Assembly: GCF_006442795.2 (NCBI RefSeq)
Contig: NZ_CP083956.1
Coordinates: 1,364,001-1,428,000 of the forward strand
DNA: 64,000 bases
Direction of reading: 5' to 3'
Source of the DNA: Mesorhizobium sp. B1-1-8
GTDB taxonomy: Bacteria; Pseudomonadota; Alphaproteobacteria; Rhizobiales; Rhizobiaceae
The notes beneath the pieces were generated by a model that searched no databases, had not been told where the DNA came from, and saw nothing but the letters and a program-made list of their open reading frames with translations. Position numbers and translations under genes: made by a program. Of the stretch, positions 17,077-25,185 are shown piece by piece (the stretch's first letter is position 1; the number at the start of each line of letters is the position of its first letter).

Positions 17077-17520
17077 ATGGTCAAACTGCCGGCCATGCAA
17101 AAGGCAGCGACCGTAGACATCAAACCGGAACTGAGCGCGAGTCTGGGCGAGAGCGTGCCGCGCTACACGAGCTATCCGACGGCGCCGCATTTTCACGCAG
17201 GCGTGGACGCGATAACGGTTCGTGGCTGGATGGACGCGCTTGAGGGTGATGATGAAATATCGCTCTATTTGCACATTCCCTATTGCGACAAGCTATGCTG
17301 GTTCTGCGCCTGCCATACGAAGATGACGCGGCACTATGCGCCGGTAGCCACTTTCCTGCGTTCGCTGCATAGCGAGATAGAGACTGTAGGGAATCTCGTA
17401 AGTGGTAAGGGGAGGGTGCGCGCTGTCCATTTCGGCGGCGGCTCGCCGACCATGCTGAAGCCTCAAGACATCCTGGCGCTTGGCAAAGCCTTGCGGGACC
17501 GGTTCGATCTTTTCGATGAC
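17077..17520 (+). pseudogene. hemN: Truncated oxygen-independent coproporphyrinogen III dehydrogenase (HemN)
   Basis: The first 148 residues match the N-terminus of HemN: RYTSYPTAPHF, the radical-SAM cluster in YCDKLCWFC (C-x3-C-x2-C) and HFGGGSPTML. After FDLFDD the expected EIDP region and the remaining ~300 residues are missing; the frame runs on into unrelated sequence and stops at 17661. I searched all three forward frames of 17521-17660 and found no HemN continuation, so this is a deletion rather than a simple frameshift. HemN makes protoporphyrinogen IX without oxygen; another copy elsewhere would be needed for anaerobic haem synthesis. Confidence 0.8.
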
Positions 17521-17638
17521 GTCAGGCTGATGACGATGGTGCCGACGAAAAGATTGAGGATCATGCAAGGACATTGGCTCCGCGGGCGGAACTTTCCTTG
17601 CTCAAAATCAAGCCTCGGCGGCTTTTTGCAGAGTTGGG

Positions 17639-18088
17639 CTATTCGCCCGCGGAGGCCGTGACGGGGCCGACGCGAGAGAACATGGCAAGCTTCAGGCTTG
17701 TCGCGATCCGATGCGCGCGTTCGACAAAAACCGCTGCGATTTGCGGGGCGAAAAGTTCGCCTGCCGTCTCGCCAAAGAGCGCCAGCCAGATGTCGAAATC
17801 GGCTTCGGTGACCTCGCTGAGCTTCAGATGCGCCGGCACCGGCCGGCCATGATAGTCGCCGCTCTTGAGGATGACCGAGCACCAGAAGTCGGTCATCTTC
17901 TCAAGATGAGGTTCCCAATCGCCGGTGATCTCTCTGGCGAAAACAGGCCCTAGGCGCCGGTCTTTGCGGACTTTGGAATAGAAGGTGCGAACCAACGTTC
18001 CAATCGAGGCCCGGTCGACGCCGGAGTCGCGCAGCGGCTCTTCGGCAATGGGGCGTATCCTGTCAGCCAAGGCTGATTTCAAGGTCAT
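17639..18088 (-). CDS. Group III truncated haemoglobin
   Basis: 149 residues with the group III (2/2, trHb III) pattern: LVRTFYSKVRKDRRLGPVF near the N-terminus, DWEPHLEKMTDFW, and the SGDYHGRPVPAHLKL segment that carries the presumed proximal histidine. These proteins bind NO or oxygen and may detoxify NO. It lies 26 bases after nirV on the same strand and is probably the third gene of the nirK operon, which suggests NO handling. Its stop lies about 120 bases from the end of the truncated hemN. Confidence 0.87.
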   Translation of the reverse strand: MTLKSALADRIRPIAEEPLRDSGVDRASIGTLVRTFYSKVRKDRRLGPVFAREITGDWEPHLEKMTDFWCSVILKSGDYHGRPVPAHLKLSEVTEADFDIWLALFGETAGELFAPQIAAVFVERAHRIATSLKLAMFSRVGPVTASAGE

Positions 18089-18114
18089 TCAAGTCCCCCG
18101 TGTTTCTGACTTTC

Positions 18115-18987
18115 CTAGGCCAAGCCCAGGCTGCGAAGGGTGGCCTGCAGAAAACCTGGCGGGTCGCGAACAAGCCGGAAACCCAGATTGTCTGGTGGCG
18201 TGCCGACGGCGCAGCCGCCGCTTTTTCCGTCGCGGATGAAGTTCGACATGTATGTGCGGTGGAAGCCTTCCACAACATGCACGCCGCAATTGCTGACCGA
18301 GCTGGCAATCTGCGTGCCGCCGCCGGACATCGTCACATGCACATAGCAGGTCGAGGTCCATTCCCAGACGTTGCCGGCAATGTCCGCGAGACCTCTTGAA
18401 TTGGTGCCGAAGGATCCGAGGGCTCTCGGCTCGGGGTCAGGTTTCCGCGCGAGGGCGGCCTCGGTGCGGTACTGTGCGAGCCACCGGCGTGCCGGATTGT
18501 TCGGATCACCTTCGCCGCCCTCGATGTCGGCACGGAATCTTTCGCCGGCCGCATAGGCCCACTCCGTGTCCGTCGGCAGCCGCCATGTCTCGCCCGTGCG
18601 CGCCGACAACCACGACGCATAGGCTTGCGCGTCCATAAAACTGACGCCGGTGATCGGAAGGTTGCCGACCAGCACCGAGTCGGCGGGTTTGCAGCCACCT
18701 TCCGCCACGCATTGCTCGTATTCCGAAGCGCTTACCTGAAACTTCATGATCTGCAGCGGCGAAACGATGCTCTCCTTCGAGATAGGCGCCGCGACGGGAT
18801 GACTGTCTTGAAGGAATTCGCCGGGCTGCGGGTGGTTGAAGGAACCAGGGTCCAGGACGACCATCTCGCTGGCCGTGGCAGCAGGTGCGGGTCGGGCCGG
18901 CATGATGCCGACCGTGTGGCTCACGCCCAGACCGATGAGCGCGGCAGCCGTCATCGTTCCGAATGTGAAGACTGGATCGAAAGACAT
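18115..18987 (-). CDS. nirV: NirV, formylglycine-generating-enzyme-like protein
   Basis: 290 residues. The N-terminus has a membrane helix or uncleaved signal (about 8-28), followed by an FGE-sulfatase/SUMF1-type domain with VSFMDAQAYASWLSARTG, RLPTDTEWAYAAG, GLADIAGNVWEWT and NLGFRLVRD. NirV is regularly found next to nirK and is thought to aid nitrite reductase maturation or function; the biochemical role is not settled. It follows nirK by 69 bases, across a strong hairpin. Confidence 0.9.
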   Translation of the reverse strand: MSFDPVFTFGTMTAAALIGLGVSHTVGIMPARPAPAATASEMVVLDPGSFNHPQPGEFLQDSHPVAAPISKESIVSPLQIMKFQVSASEYEQCVAEGGCKPADSVLVGNLPITGVSFMDAQAYASWLSARTGETWRLPTDTEWAYAAGERFRADIEGGEGDPNNPARRWLAQYRTEAALARKPDPEPRALGSFGTNSRGLADIAGNVWEWTSTCYVHVTMSGGGTQIASSVSNCGVHVVEGFHRTYMSNFIRDGKSGGCAVGTPPDNLGFRLVRDPPGFLQATLRSLGLA

Positions 18988-19003
18988 GATTCACCCCGGA
19001 GAT

Positions 19004-19034
19004 TGCAACCCACCGGCTCTGCCGGCGGGTTGCA
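19004..19034 (-). other. Hairpin between nirK and nirV
   Basis: An inverted repeat (TGCAACCC-a-CCGGC, loop TCT, GCCGG-c-GGGTTGCA) that folds into a stem of about 13 pairs with one mismatch. No T-run follows on the minus strand, so it more likely stabilises nirK mRNA or attenuates nirV than terminates fully. Confidence 0.6.
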
Positions 19035-19056
19035 TGTGAAAAACGGGCGTGCTCGC

Positions 19057-20160
19057 CTATGAGGCTATTGCCTTGGGCGCCTCGATCTGTGTCATAAGGT
19101 CGTCGTTCCAGCTTCCGTCGACCATAAAGTGCGCGGTTGCGCCAAGCTCCACCGCCTCGATCAGATTGTGGTTGACATAGGCATAGATGCCGGGCTGCAG
19201 GAATGTGTACAGCGCCGCACCGGCCGACCCGCCACGGATGAACCAGGTTTCGAGATCCTTGGCCGGAGGATTGGCGAACTTGCCCTGTTCCCAGACAAAG
19301 TCGCCGTGACCGCCGATCAGGTGCGGACGCGTGTCCCGGTTGGCCTGCGAATGGACGATCAGCACGGTTTCGCCGACCTTGGCCTTCATGGCTTTTTCGC
19401 CGGTCAGCGATCCCGCCTTGCCGTTGAACACGACATGGGTCGGGATCAGCCCGCGCATCACCTTCACCGTGTCGTCGTAGTTGTCGCCGGCCGAGTCGTA
19501 CTTCTTGAATTTTCCCTGCTCGTCGCGAGGGATGTAGAAGTCGTTCTCGCCGATATAGTAGATGCGGTCATAGCGAACGGGTTTGCCCTTGTCGTCCTTG
19601 AGGCCGTCGCGCGGCAGAACCATCACGGCTCCGCTCATACCCGAGACGACGTGCCAGGGGATCATCGCTCCGCCGGGCGCGCAGTGGTAGACGAATGTGC
19701 CGGGCCGTGTCGCCTTGAAGCGCAGCGTCACCTGCTCACCGGGATTGATCAGCGTCAGACCGCCGCCGCCGAGGGCGCCGGTCGAGGCATGAAAATCGAT
19801 GTTATGGGCAAGCGTGTTGGTATCGGGATTGATCAGGGTGAGCTCGACATAGTCGCCTTCGTGCACGACCATAAGAGGGCCGGGTATCGAGCCATTGTAG
19901 GTCATGGCGTTGAGTTGCGTGCCTTCGGCGTCGATCACAACCGGCTTTTCCTCGATCGTCATGGTGAATTCGACGACCTTCGGCCCGCCCTTGGCTATCT
20001 GGTCGTGCGCGTGCACGAAGGGCGGCGCGATGAGGGTCACCTTTTCGCGTGGCAGTCCGGCGACGTCCTTGGCACTCGCCACGGCCGGCATCGCGCCAAT
20101 GGTGGCCACTGCCGCCGCGGTGAGAACAGAGCCCAACAAAGCTTCGCGTCTCGTAAGCAT
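19057..20160 (-). CDS. nirK: Copper-containing nitrite reductase (NO-forming)
   Basis: 367 residues from the ATG at 20160, chosen because AAGGAG precedes it and because [11 protein letters not shown] begins a twin-arginine-type export signal (cleavage probably after ASA, about residue 30). Two cupredoxin domains. Type 1 copper ligands: His119, Cys160, His170, Met175. Type 2 ligands include His124, His159 and a C-terminal histidine in the YAYVNHNL region; Asp122 is the catalytic aspartate and PHLIGGHGD holds the catalytic histidine. It reduces nitrite to NO in the periplasm, fed by pseudoazurin. First gene of nirK-nirV-trHb, with an NnrR-type box at 20222-20235. Confidence 0.96.
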   Translation of the reverse strand: MLTRREALLGSVLTAAAVATIGAMPAVASAKDVAGLPREKVTLIAPPFVHAHDQIAKGGPKVVEFTMTIEEKPVVIDAEGTQLNAMTYNGSIPGPLMVVHEGDYVELTLINPDTNTLAHNIDFHASTGALGGGGLTLINPGEQVTLRFKATRPGTFVYHCAPGGAMIPWHVVSGMSGAVMVLPRDGLKDDKGKPVRYDRIYYIGENDFYIPRDEQGKFKKYDSAGDNYDDTVKVMRGLIPTHVVFNGKAGSLTGEKAMKAKVGETVLIVHSQANRDTRPHLIGGHGDFVWEQGKFANPPAKDLETWFIRGGSAGAALYTFLQPGIYAYVNHNLIEAVELGATAHFMVDGSWNDDLMTQIEAPKAIAS

Positions 20161-20221
20161 CTCAATCTCCTTGGTTTCAACCATCGATGCCGCCAGAATA
20201 GCTTTTGTGTCGGGCGCGTCT

Positions 20222-20235
20222 TTGCGCTGGAGCAA
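20222..20235 (-). promoter_or_regulatory. NnrR-type box of nirK (TTGCGCTGGAGCAA)
   Basis: A dyad with TTGC and GCAA ends, 62 bases upstream of the nirK start. It differs by one base from the perfect box before the pseudoazurin gene and lacks the TTGAT half-site of the FixK boxes. Confidence 0.65.
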
Positions 20236-20311
20236 ATCCCAGGTACTTGCCGAAGATTGCGCTGATCTTTCTAAGAGGGAACGAACCGGTCGCGCCGGGA
20301 TTCAGCGAAAT

Positions 20312-20373
20312 GGCCGGACCAGACCTCTCCTCAGGTCTGTCCGGCCACCGCCCCCGGCGTGGCGAGCCGGGGG
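20312..20373 (-). terminator. Two hairpins between the pseudoazurin gene and nirK
   Basis: Arms GGCCGGAC and AGACCT (20312-20326) pair with AGGTCT and GTCCGGCC (20333-20346); a second stem pairs CCCCCGGC (20351-20358) with GCCGGGGG (20366-20373). They lie in the 3' region of the pseudoazurin transcript. The run of T precedes rather than follows the stems on the minus strand, so this is not a canonical intrinsic terminator. Confidence 0.5.
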
Positions 20374-20391
20374 GGTCACAAAAAAGAAGGC

Positions 20392-20838
20392 TCAGTTGGA
20401 GGCGGTTTTGCTGGCTTCGGCGAACAGCTCCGCGAATACCGGCTTGGCCTTTCCGATCTGCTTGACTGCTTCCGCCGCCTCAAGGTTGACGGGCTTGCCG
20501 ACGACGATCAGAGCCACCATGCCCATGCCGTAATGGGGAGCGCATTTCACGCCGTAGACACCTTCCTTGGTGAGGGTCACGGTAATCTCCTCGCTGGGCT
20601 TGCCTTTGAAAGGCTCGGCGCCCTCGGGAATCATGTCCTTGATGCTCTCGGCATCGTGGCCCTTGTCGGTCGGCACGAACTTGATCGTGTCGCCGGGTGC
20701 TGCGCGCACAAAGGCGGGCTGGAAGACCATCGCGCCCTTCTCTCCCTTGTTCAGCATTTGCACGACATGTTCTTCGGCATTTGCGGCGCCGACGATGGAG
20801 AACAACGCGATCGCCGCGGCAATCAGGGGCAGCTTCAT
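20392..20838 (-). CDS. Pseudoazurin, blue copper electron donor to NirK
   Basis: 148 residues with a Sec signal peptide (cleavage after AANA, about residue 21) and one cupredoxin domain. Copper ligands are His61 (DKGHDAES), Cys99, His102 and Met107 (CAPHYGMGM), with the spacing of pseudoazurins. In the periplasm it donates electrons to nitrite reductase. It is transcribed separately from nirK, from a promoter with a perfect NnrR-type box at 20912-20925. Confidence 0.93.
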   Translation of the reverse strand: MKLPLIAAAIALFSIVGAANAEEHVVQMLNKGEKGAMVFQPAFVRAAPGDTIKFVPTDKGHDAESIKDMIPEGAEPFKGKPSEEITVTLTKEGVYGVKCAPHYGMGMVALIVVGKPVNLEAAEAVKQIGKAKPVFAELFAEASKTASN

Positions 20839-20911
20839 GGAAGGTCCTTTCTTGGTTTCGTCACGGTATCAACCGTTGCGGACCTTCTACGTCATTGGAT
20901 GATGCTGCGAT

Positions 20912-20925
20912 TTGCGCTGGCGCAA
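20912..20925 (-). promoter_or_regulatory. NnrR-type box of the pseudoazurin gene (TTGCGCTGGCGCAA)
   Basis: A perfect dyad (extended TTTGCG and CGCAAA half-sites), 74 bases before the pseudoazurin start. It is the best copy of the three boxes in this island. Confidence 0.75.
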
Positions 20926-20991
20926 ATTCGTCAGTGAAAATGTAAGCGGGAAGCAATATTAACCGGACGGACAGTCGCGCTTGCCGGTTCG

Positions 20992-22197
20992 TCAGGAGGT
21001 GGCGCCCTTTGCTCGCCGTGCCTGCAGGCGCGGTCGCACGAGCATTCCGCCGAAAAGGCAGAGATAGCCGACGAAGGCGGCAATCCAGAGCGCTGCAGCC
21101 ATATGGAGAAGGATCGCCACGGCCGGTGCGAATGCGGCGGCGATGCGCAAGATGGCTGCCAGCACGATTGCAGCGAAGACCAATGATGTGCCGATGCTTG
21201 CCCTAAGCTCACGTCCGGTATGGCCGAGCGTGGCGCGCGCCATGACGGCCAGCGTCATGCAGGCCAATGCTCCGACACCGAAGGCATGGACGCCGGCCAC
21301 CGGAGAAATCTCCTCCGGAAAGAACACGGCAAGACCGGCAAGCAGGAAGCCTGTCGGCACGAAGGCAAAGGCGACGTGCAGGATCAGCACCAAGGGGTCC
21401 GCCAAGGTACGGTCGCCGGCCCAACGCCCGAGCCGAACGGCATTGAGAATGGCCCCGCCCACCAACATAACGCCGGTGCCAGCGCGATCGGGAAAGAAAG
21501 CCCAGCCCAGCAAGCCGATTGCTGACAGCGCGATCGTTCCAATGTCGAACGTGCCGAATGACGCCGGCAGGCGGCCCGGCCTTTCGCGCGCCAGCCAATT
21601 GCGCGTGAAACTCGGAACGATGCGTCCGCCGATGATCATGACGAGGACGACGGCAGCCCCAAGCCCTAGCCGGCGGCTTACGTCCGACAGGCCGTGATAG
21701 TGGGCTTCGGCGTGGAACATGGCGTTCGCCGCCAGAAGCGCCGTCACGGGCAGGAGCACTTTGAGGTTCCGCCAATTTCGACCGGCGATGATTTCGGTTG
21801 CGGCGGCTGCGACAACCGCGAGAAGAAAGGCGCAGTCGATCACGGCGCTCGGCAGCCATCCCGTCTCCGCCGAGAAGAAGACGGCAAACCGTCCTGCGAC
21901 CCAGAGCAATACCAGCGCCAGCAGTGGAAGACCCTGCACGGGCAGACGTCCGGTCCAGTTCGGGATCGCAGTGAGCAGGAAGCCGGTCATAATTGCGGTC
22001 AGATAACCGAACAGCAGCTCGTGTATATGCCAGTCGACGGGCGACAGGAGGCTGAAAGTTTTGAGCTTGCCGTAATACAGCGGCAGCCAGAAAAGAACGG
22101 CGACAACCGCCTGCAGCGAACCGAGCAGGAAAAACGGCCGGAAGCCGTAGGAAAGAATTGCCGGACCAGCGCTTGGCCGCGTGCGCGGGACTGCCAT
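20992..22197 (-). CDS. nnrS: NnrS, haem- and copper-binding membrane protein
   Basis: 401 residues from the ATG at 22197, with AGGTG upstream; the longer open frame is antisense to nnrR and not coding. About 12 membrane helices. Family features visible are YGFRPFFLLGSLQA at the start, WHIHELLFGYLTAIMTGFLLTAIPNWTG, and LGHTGREL. NnrS helps cells withstand NO stress and is regularly controlled by NO-responsive regulators. It is divergent from nnrR, with an NnrR-type box at 22286-22299 in the shared region. Confidence 0.93.
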   Translation of the reverse strand: MAVPRTRPSAGPAILSYGFRPFFLLGSLQAVVAVLFWLPLYYGKLKTFSLLSPVDWHIHELLFGYLTAIMTGFLLTAIPNWTGRLPVQGLPLLALVLLWVAGRFAVFFSAETGWLPSAVIDCAFLLAVVAAAATEIIAGRNWRNLKVLLPVTALLAANAMFHAEAHYHGLSDVSRRLGLGAAVVLVMIIGGRIVPSFTRNWLARERPGRLPASFGTFDIGTIALSAIGLLGWAFFPDRAGTGVMLVGGAILNAVRLGRWAGDRTLADPLVLILHVAFAFVPTGFLLAGLAVFFPEEISPVAGVHAFGVGALACMTLAVMARATLGHTGRELRASIGTSLVFAAIVLAAILRIAAAFAPAVAILLHMAAALWIAAFVGYLCLFGGMLVRPRLQARRAKGATS

Positions 22198-22285
22198 GAC
22201 ACACCTCGTAGAATTGCAAGCGGGCGCCGCGCGTATGTCGACGGTCGCCCCTGCCAAGTCTTTAGCCTGACCCGCCAAAAGGAAT

Positions 22286-22299
22286 TTGCCCCAACGCAA
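22286..22299. promoter_or_regulatory. NnrR-type box between nnrS and nnrR (TTGCCCCAACGCAA)
   Basis: Half-sites TTTGC and CGCAAA (22285-22300 with flanks), 88 bases from the nnrS start and 127 from the nnrR start. It probably drives nnrS and might also allow nnrR autoregulation. Confidence 0.65.
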
Positions 22300-22425
22300 A
22301 CAAGATCGGAAATCTGGAGGCACGGCGATGGCTTGCGCCACTTGCCGCCAGTCGGCCGGCCGTGAGACAGTCCGGCTGGAACGATATGGACGCATTTTGG
22401 GGCGATCAGGCCGAGGAGAACATGG

Positions 22426-23130
22426 TTGGCTAGTCTGGATCGCTCGCTGATTGCCGGGCTCCCTGTTTTCGAGGGCATCGCCGCCGCGGATCTCGACCGC
22501 ATCGTCGGGCAGGCGAAGTCGATCAGAATTGCGAAGGATCGGCCGGTGTTCGAGCAGGAGCAGGAAGCGCATTCCTTTTTCCTGCTGCTGGACGGCCATG
22601 TGCGCGTTGTGAAATCGACGCCGGATGGTCACGACGTGACTGTCCGTTACATAAGTCCGGGTGAACTGATGGGCATCGCCCACGCTCTGGGCCGCACCAC
22701 TTATCCGGCAAACGCGATTGCCGCCGCCGATTGCGTGGTCCTGGCCTGGCCAAGCCAGCTCTGGCCGACATTCGCAGCCAGTTTTCCCAGTTTCAGTGCC
22801 AACACATACAAGGCCGTAGGCACAAGGCTGCAGGAAGCGCACACGCGAGTCGTCGAGATGTCCACCCAACAGGTGGAACAGCGAGTGGCGCACGCGCTGC
22901 TCAAGCTGGTCAAGCAGTCGGGCAGAAAGACGGAGGAGGGGATCTCGATCGATTTTCCGATCTCCCGCCAGGACATCGCCGAGATGACCGGAACGACACT
23001 CCATACAGTCAGCCGGCTGCTCTCGGCGTGGGAAGACCAGGGGCTGGTCAAAAGCGGGCGTCAGAAGGTGACCGTGGTCGAACCGCACCGGCTCCTCCTG
23101 GTCGCGGACGGCCGCTCGGAAAAAGGCTAG
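22426..23130 (+). CDS. nnrR: NnrR, NO-responsive Crp/Fnr-family regulator
   Basis: 234 residues: a sensor jelly roll (about 15-145) and a winged helix-turn-helix (ISRQDIAEMTGTTLHTVSRL). The only plausible start is a TTG at 22426: AGGAG at 22414-22418 is well placed for it, whereas the ATG at 22422 is followed by a stop after three codons. The recognition helix has H-xx-SR where FixK has E-xx-SR, in line with the different half-site in this island. No N-terminal cysteine cluster. Expected to sense NO and activate nirK, the pseudoazurin gene and nnrS. Its end overlaps the convergent DUF1858 gene by 4 bases. Confidence 0.9.
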   Translation: MASLDRSLIAGLPVFEGIAAADLDRIVGQAKSIRIAKDRPVFEQEQEAHSFFLLLDGHVRVVKSTPDGHDVTVRYISPGELMGIAHALGRTTYPANAIAAADCVVLAWPSQLWPTFAASFPSFSANTYKAVGTRLQEAHTRVVEMSTQQVEQRVAHALLKLVKQSGRKTEEGISIDFPISRQDIAEMTGTTLHTVSRLLSAWEDQGLVKSGRQKVTVVEPHRLLLVADGRSEKG

Positions 23131-23342
23131 TCCGGCTCGCCGGCATTTATCGCCGCCAGCAGGTCGCAGCGTAGGCTTTCTTCGCTAAGATCGTGCTCCC
23201 GTGCTGCATCGGAAATGGTGTGAAACGAGGCGATGGGGCAACCGACGCAAAGCATGCCATGCTGAAGCACGATCCGGATCGCCGCCGGCGCCTTCCGCAT
23301 GATTTCGTCCATCGTAGTATCGTCGCTGAATTTGCGTTTCAT
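23127..23342 (-). CDS. DUF1858 redox-disulfide protein
   Basis: 71 residues with the DUF1858 / hybrid-cluster-associated disulfide pattern: MDEIMRKAPAAIRIVLQHGMLCVGCPIASFHTI, in which CVGC is the redox-active pair. Proteins of this family occur beside nitrogen-oxide and hybrid-cluster genes. It is convergent with nnrR. No strong ribosome-binding site is seen before the ATG; a TGTCCG/CGGACA dyad lies just upstream (23349-23369). Confidence 0.8.
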   Translation of the reverse strand: MKRKFSDDTTMDEIMRKAPAAIRIVLQHGMLCVGCPIASFHTISDAAREHDLSEESLRCDLLAAINAGEPD

Positions 23343-23488
23343 GGCACTTGTCCGAATTAAATGCGGACATCGTGCGTCTTCTTTTCGGGGTGTTCGTTGC
23401 GCCGAAACAAAGAGGAAGCAGCCCGGCGCCCGGTTGCCCGTTGGCTGGGAGAGCCCCGAGTTGCCTTAGGGTCGCGACGCTCCGGAGC

Positions 23489-23508
23489 GGGCGCGGCAAG
23501 CCGCGCCC
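23489..23508. terminator. GC-rich hairpin after the aldehyde dehydrogenase gene
   Basis: Arms GGGCGCGGC and GCCGCGCCC, 26 bases past the dehydrogenase stop. T-rich sequence (TCTCTTTC) follows on the plus strand only, so termination of the minus-strand transcript may be weak. Confidence 0.45.
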
Positions 23509-23533
23509 TCTCTTTCGTGCATCTGCAAGACTA

Positions 23534-25051
23534 TCAGAAGAAGCCAAGCTTCTTCGGGCTGTAGCTGACCAGCATGTTCTTGGTCTGCTGATAGTGGTCG
23601 AGCATCATCTTGTGCGTCTCGCGGCCGATGCCGGACTGCTTGTAGCCGCCGAAGGCCGCATGGGCCGGATAGGCATGGTAGCAATTGGTCCAGACCCGGC
23701 CCGCCTGGATCGCCCGGCCGAAACGGTACGCCCTGTTGCCGTCGCGCGTCCAGATGCCGGCGCCGAGGCCGTAGAGCGTGTCGTTGGCGATCGACAGCGC
23801 CTCATTATCGTCCTTGAAGGTCGTGACCGAGACGACCGGTCCGAAAATCTCCTCCTGGAAAATGCGCATCTTGTTGTGGCCCTTGAACACGGTGGGCTTC
23901 ACGTAATAGCCGCCCGCCAGATCGCCGGGCAGCATGTTGCGTGCGCCGCCGGTCAGCACCTCGGCGCCTTCCTCGCGACCGATCTCGATGTAGGACAGGA
24001 TCTTGTCCAACTGCTCGGAGGATGCCTGTGCCCCGATCATTGTGGCCGGATCGAGCGGATCCCCCTGCACGATCGCCTCGACACGCTTGAGAGCACGCTC
24101 CATGAATGTGTCATAGATCGATTCATGGATGAGGGCGCGGCTCGGGCACGTGCAGACTTCGCCCTGGTTCAGCGCGAACATGACGAAGCCTTCGATCGCC
24201 TTGTCGAAGAAGTCGTCGTCCTCGGCGACGACATCCTTGAAGAAGATATTGGGCGACTTCCCGCCCAGTTCGAGCGTGACGGGAATGAGGTTCTGGCTGG
24301 CATATTGCATGATAAGCCGGCCTGTCGTGGTCTCGCCGGTAAACGCGATCTTGGCAATACGCGGCGAGGACGCGAGAGGCTTGCCGGCCTCGAGACCGTA
24401 GCCGTTGACGATGTTGAGCACGCCCGGCGGCAACAGGTCGCCGACGAGATCGGCCCACAGCATGATGGCGGCCGGTGTCTGCTCGGCAGGCTTCAGCACG
24501 ACGCAATTGCCGGCCGCAAGCGCAGGGGCAAGCTTCCAGCAGGCCATCAGCAGCGGAAAATTCCACGGGATGATCTGGCCAACCACGCCGAGCGGCTCAT
24601 GGAAATGATAGGCGACGGTGTCGTCGTCTATCTGGGAGAGGCAGCCTTCCTGGCCGCGCAGGGCGCCGGCGAAATAACGGAAATGGTCGATGGCAAGCGG
24701 CAGGTCGGCCGCGGTGGTTTCACGGATCGGCTTGCCGTTGTCCCAGGTTTCGGCGCACGCCAGGAAATCGAGGTTCTCCTCCATGCGGTCGGCGATGCGA
24801 TTGAGGACAAGCGACCGCTCGGCCACGCTGGTGCGCGCCCAGGCGTCCTTGGCCGCGTGCGCCGCGTCGAGGGCGGCTTCGATGTCCTGAGCGTCCGAGC
24901 GCGCCACCTCGCACAGCAGTTGCCCGTTCACCGGGGAGAAGTTCTCGAAATAGCGGCCGGAGCGCGGCTCAGCCCATTTGCCGCCAATGAAATTGCCGTA
25001 GCGCCTTTCGAAGGGCGCCTTGACCGAACGCGAAAATTCAACCTTGTTCAT
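23534..25051 (-). CDS. NAD(P)-dependent aldehyde dehydrogenase (acetaldehyde/AldB type)
   Basis: 505 residues, the normal length for the family. Cofactor-binding motif [12 protein letters not shown], catalytic glutamate in [10 protein letters not shown], and catalytic cysteine in [13 protein letters not shown]. Similarity is closest to the acetaldehyde/chloroacetaldehyde dehydrogenases (AldB, AcoD, ExaC type) that pair with AcoR-like regulators. It oxidises an aliphatic aldehyde to the acid in the cytoplasm. A dyad at 25150-25173 and the AcoR-like gene lie immediately upstream on the same strand. Confidence 0.92.
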   Translation of the reverse strand: MNKVEFSRSVKAPFERRYGNFIGGKWAEPRSGRYFENFSPVNGQLLCEVARSDAQDIEAALDAAHAAKDAWARTSVAERSLVLNRIADRMEENLDFLACAETWDNGKPIRETTAADLPLAIDHFRYFAGALRGQEGCLSQIDDDTVAYHFHEPLGVVGQIIPWNFPLLMACWKLAPALAAGNCVVLKPAEQTPAAIMLWADLVGDLLPPGVLNIVNGYGLEAGKPLASSPRIAKIAFTGETTTGRLIMQYASQNLIPVTLELGGKSPNIFFKDVVAEDDDFFDKAIEGFVMFALNQGEVCTCPSRALIHESIYDTFMERALKRVEAIVQGDPLDPATMIGAQASSEQLDKILSYIEIGREEGAEVLTGGARNMLPGDLAGGYYVKPTVFKGHNKMRIFQEEIFGPVVSVTTFKDDNEALSIANDTLYGLGAGIWTRDGNRAYRFGRAIQAGRVWTNCYHAYPAHAAFGGYKQSGIGRETHKMMLDHYQQTKNMLVSYSPKKLGFF

Positions 25052-25149
25052 ATCTTCCTCCCAAGCTGACGCCGCGGAATGCGACGCGTGGAGGAGATAT
25101 GCTTGTGCAGTTGCTGCTTGTCAGGCCATCGAAACCAGGTCGTTCGTGC

Positions 25150-25173
25150 GAGTGTCGCAGAACTGAGACACTC
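25150..25173 (-). promoter_or_regulatory. Candidate operator of the aldehyde dehydrogenase gene
   Basis: GAGTGTC and GACACTC arms separated by 10 bases, 99 bases before the dehydrogenase start. The TGTCGCA core resembles sites reported for AcoR-type activators. No sigma-54 -24/-12 element is evident nearby. Confidence 0.5.
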
Positions 25174-25185
25174 AGGCTGGCAAAC

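Noticed and set aside
23349..23369. TGTCCG/CGGACA dyad before the DUF1858 gene as a NO- or Fe-S-responsive operator
   Set aside because: Only 6-base arms, no second copy in the nitrite-reduction island, and no match to the NnrR or FixK boxes; left as a note in the gene entry.
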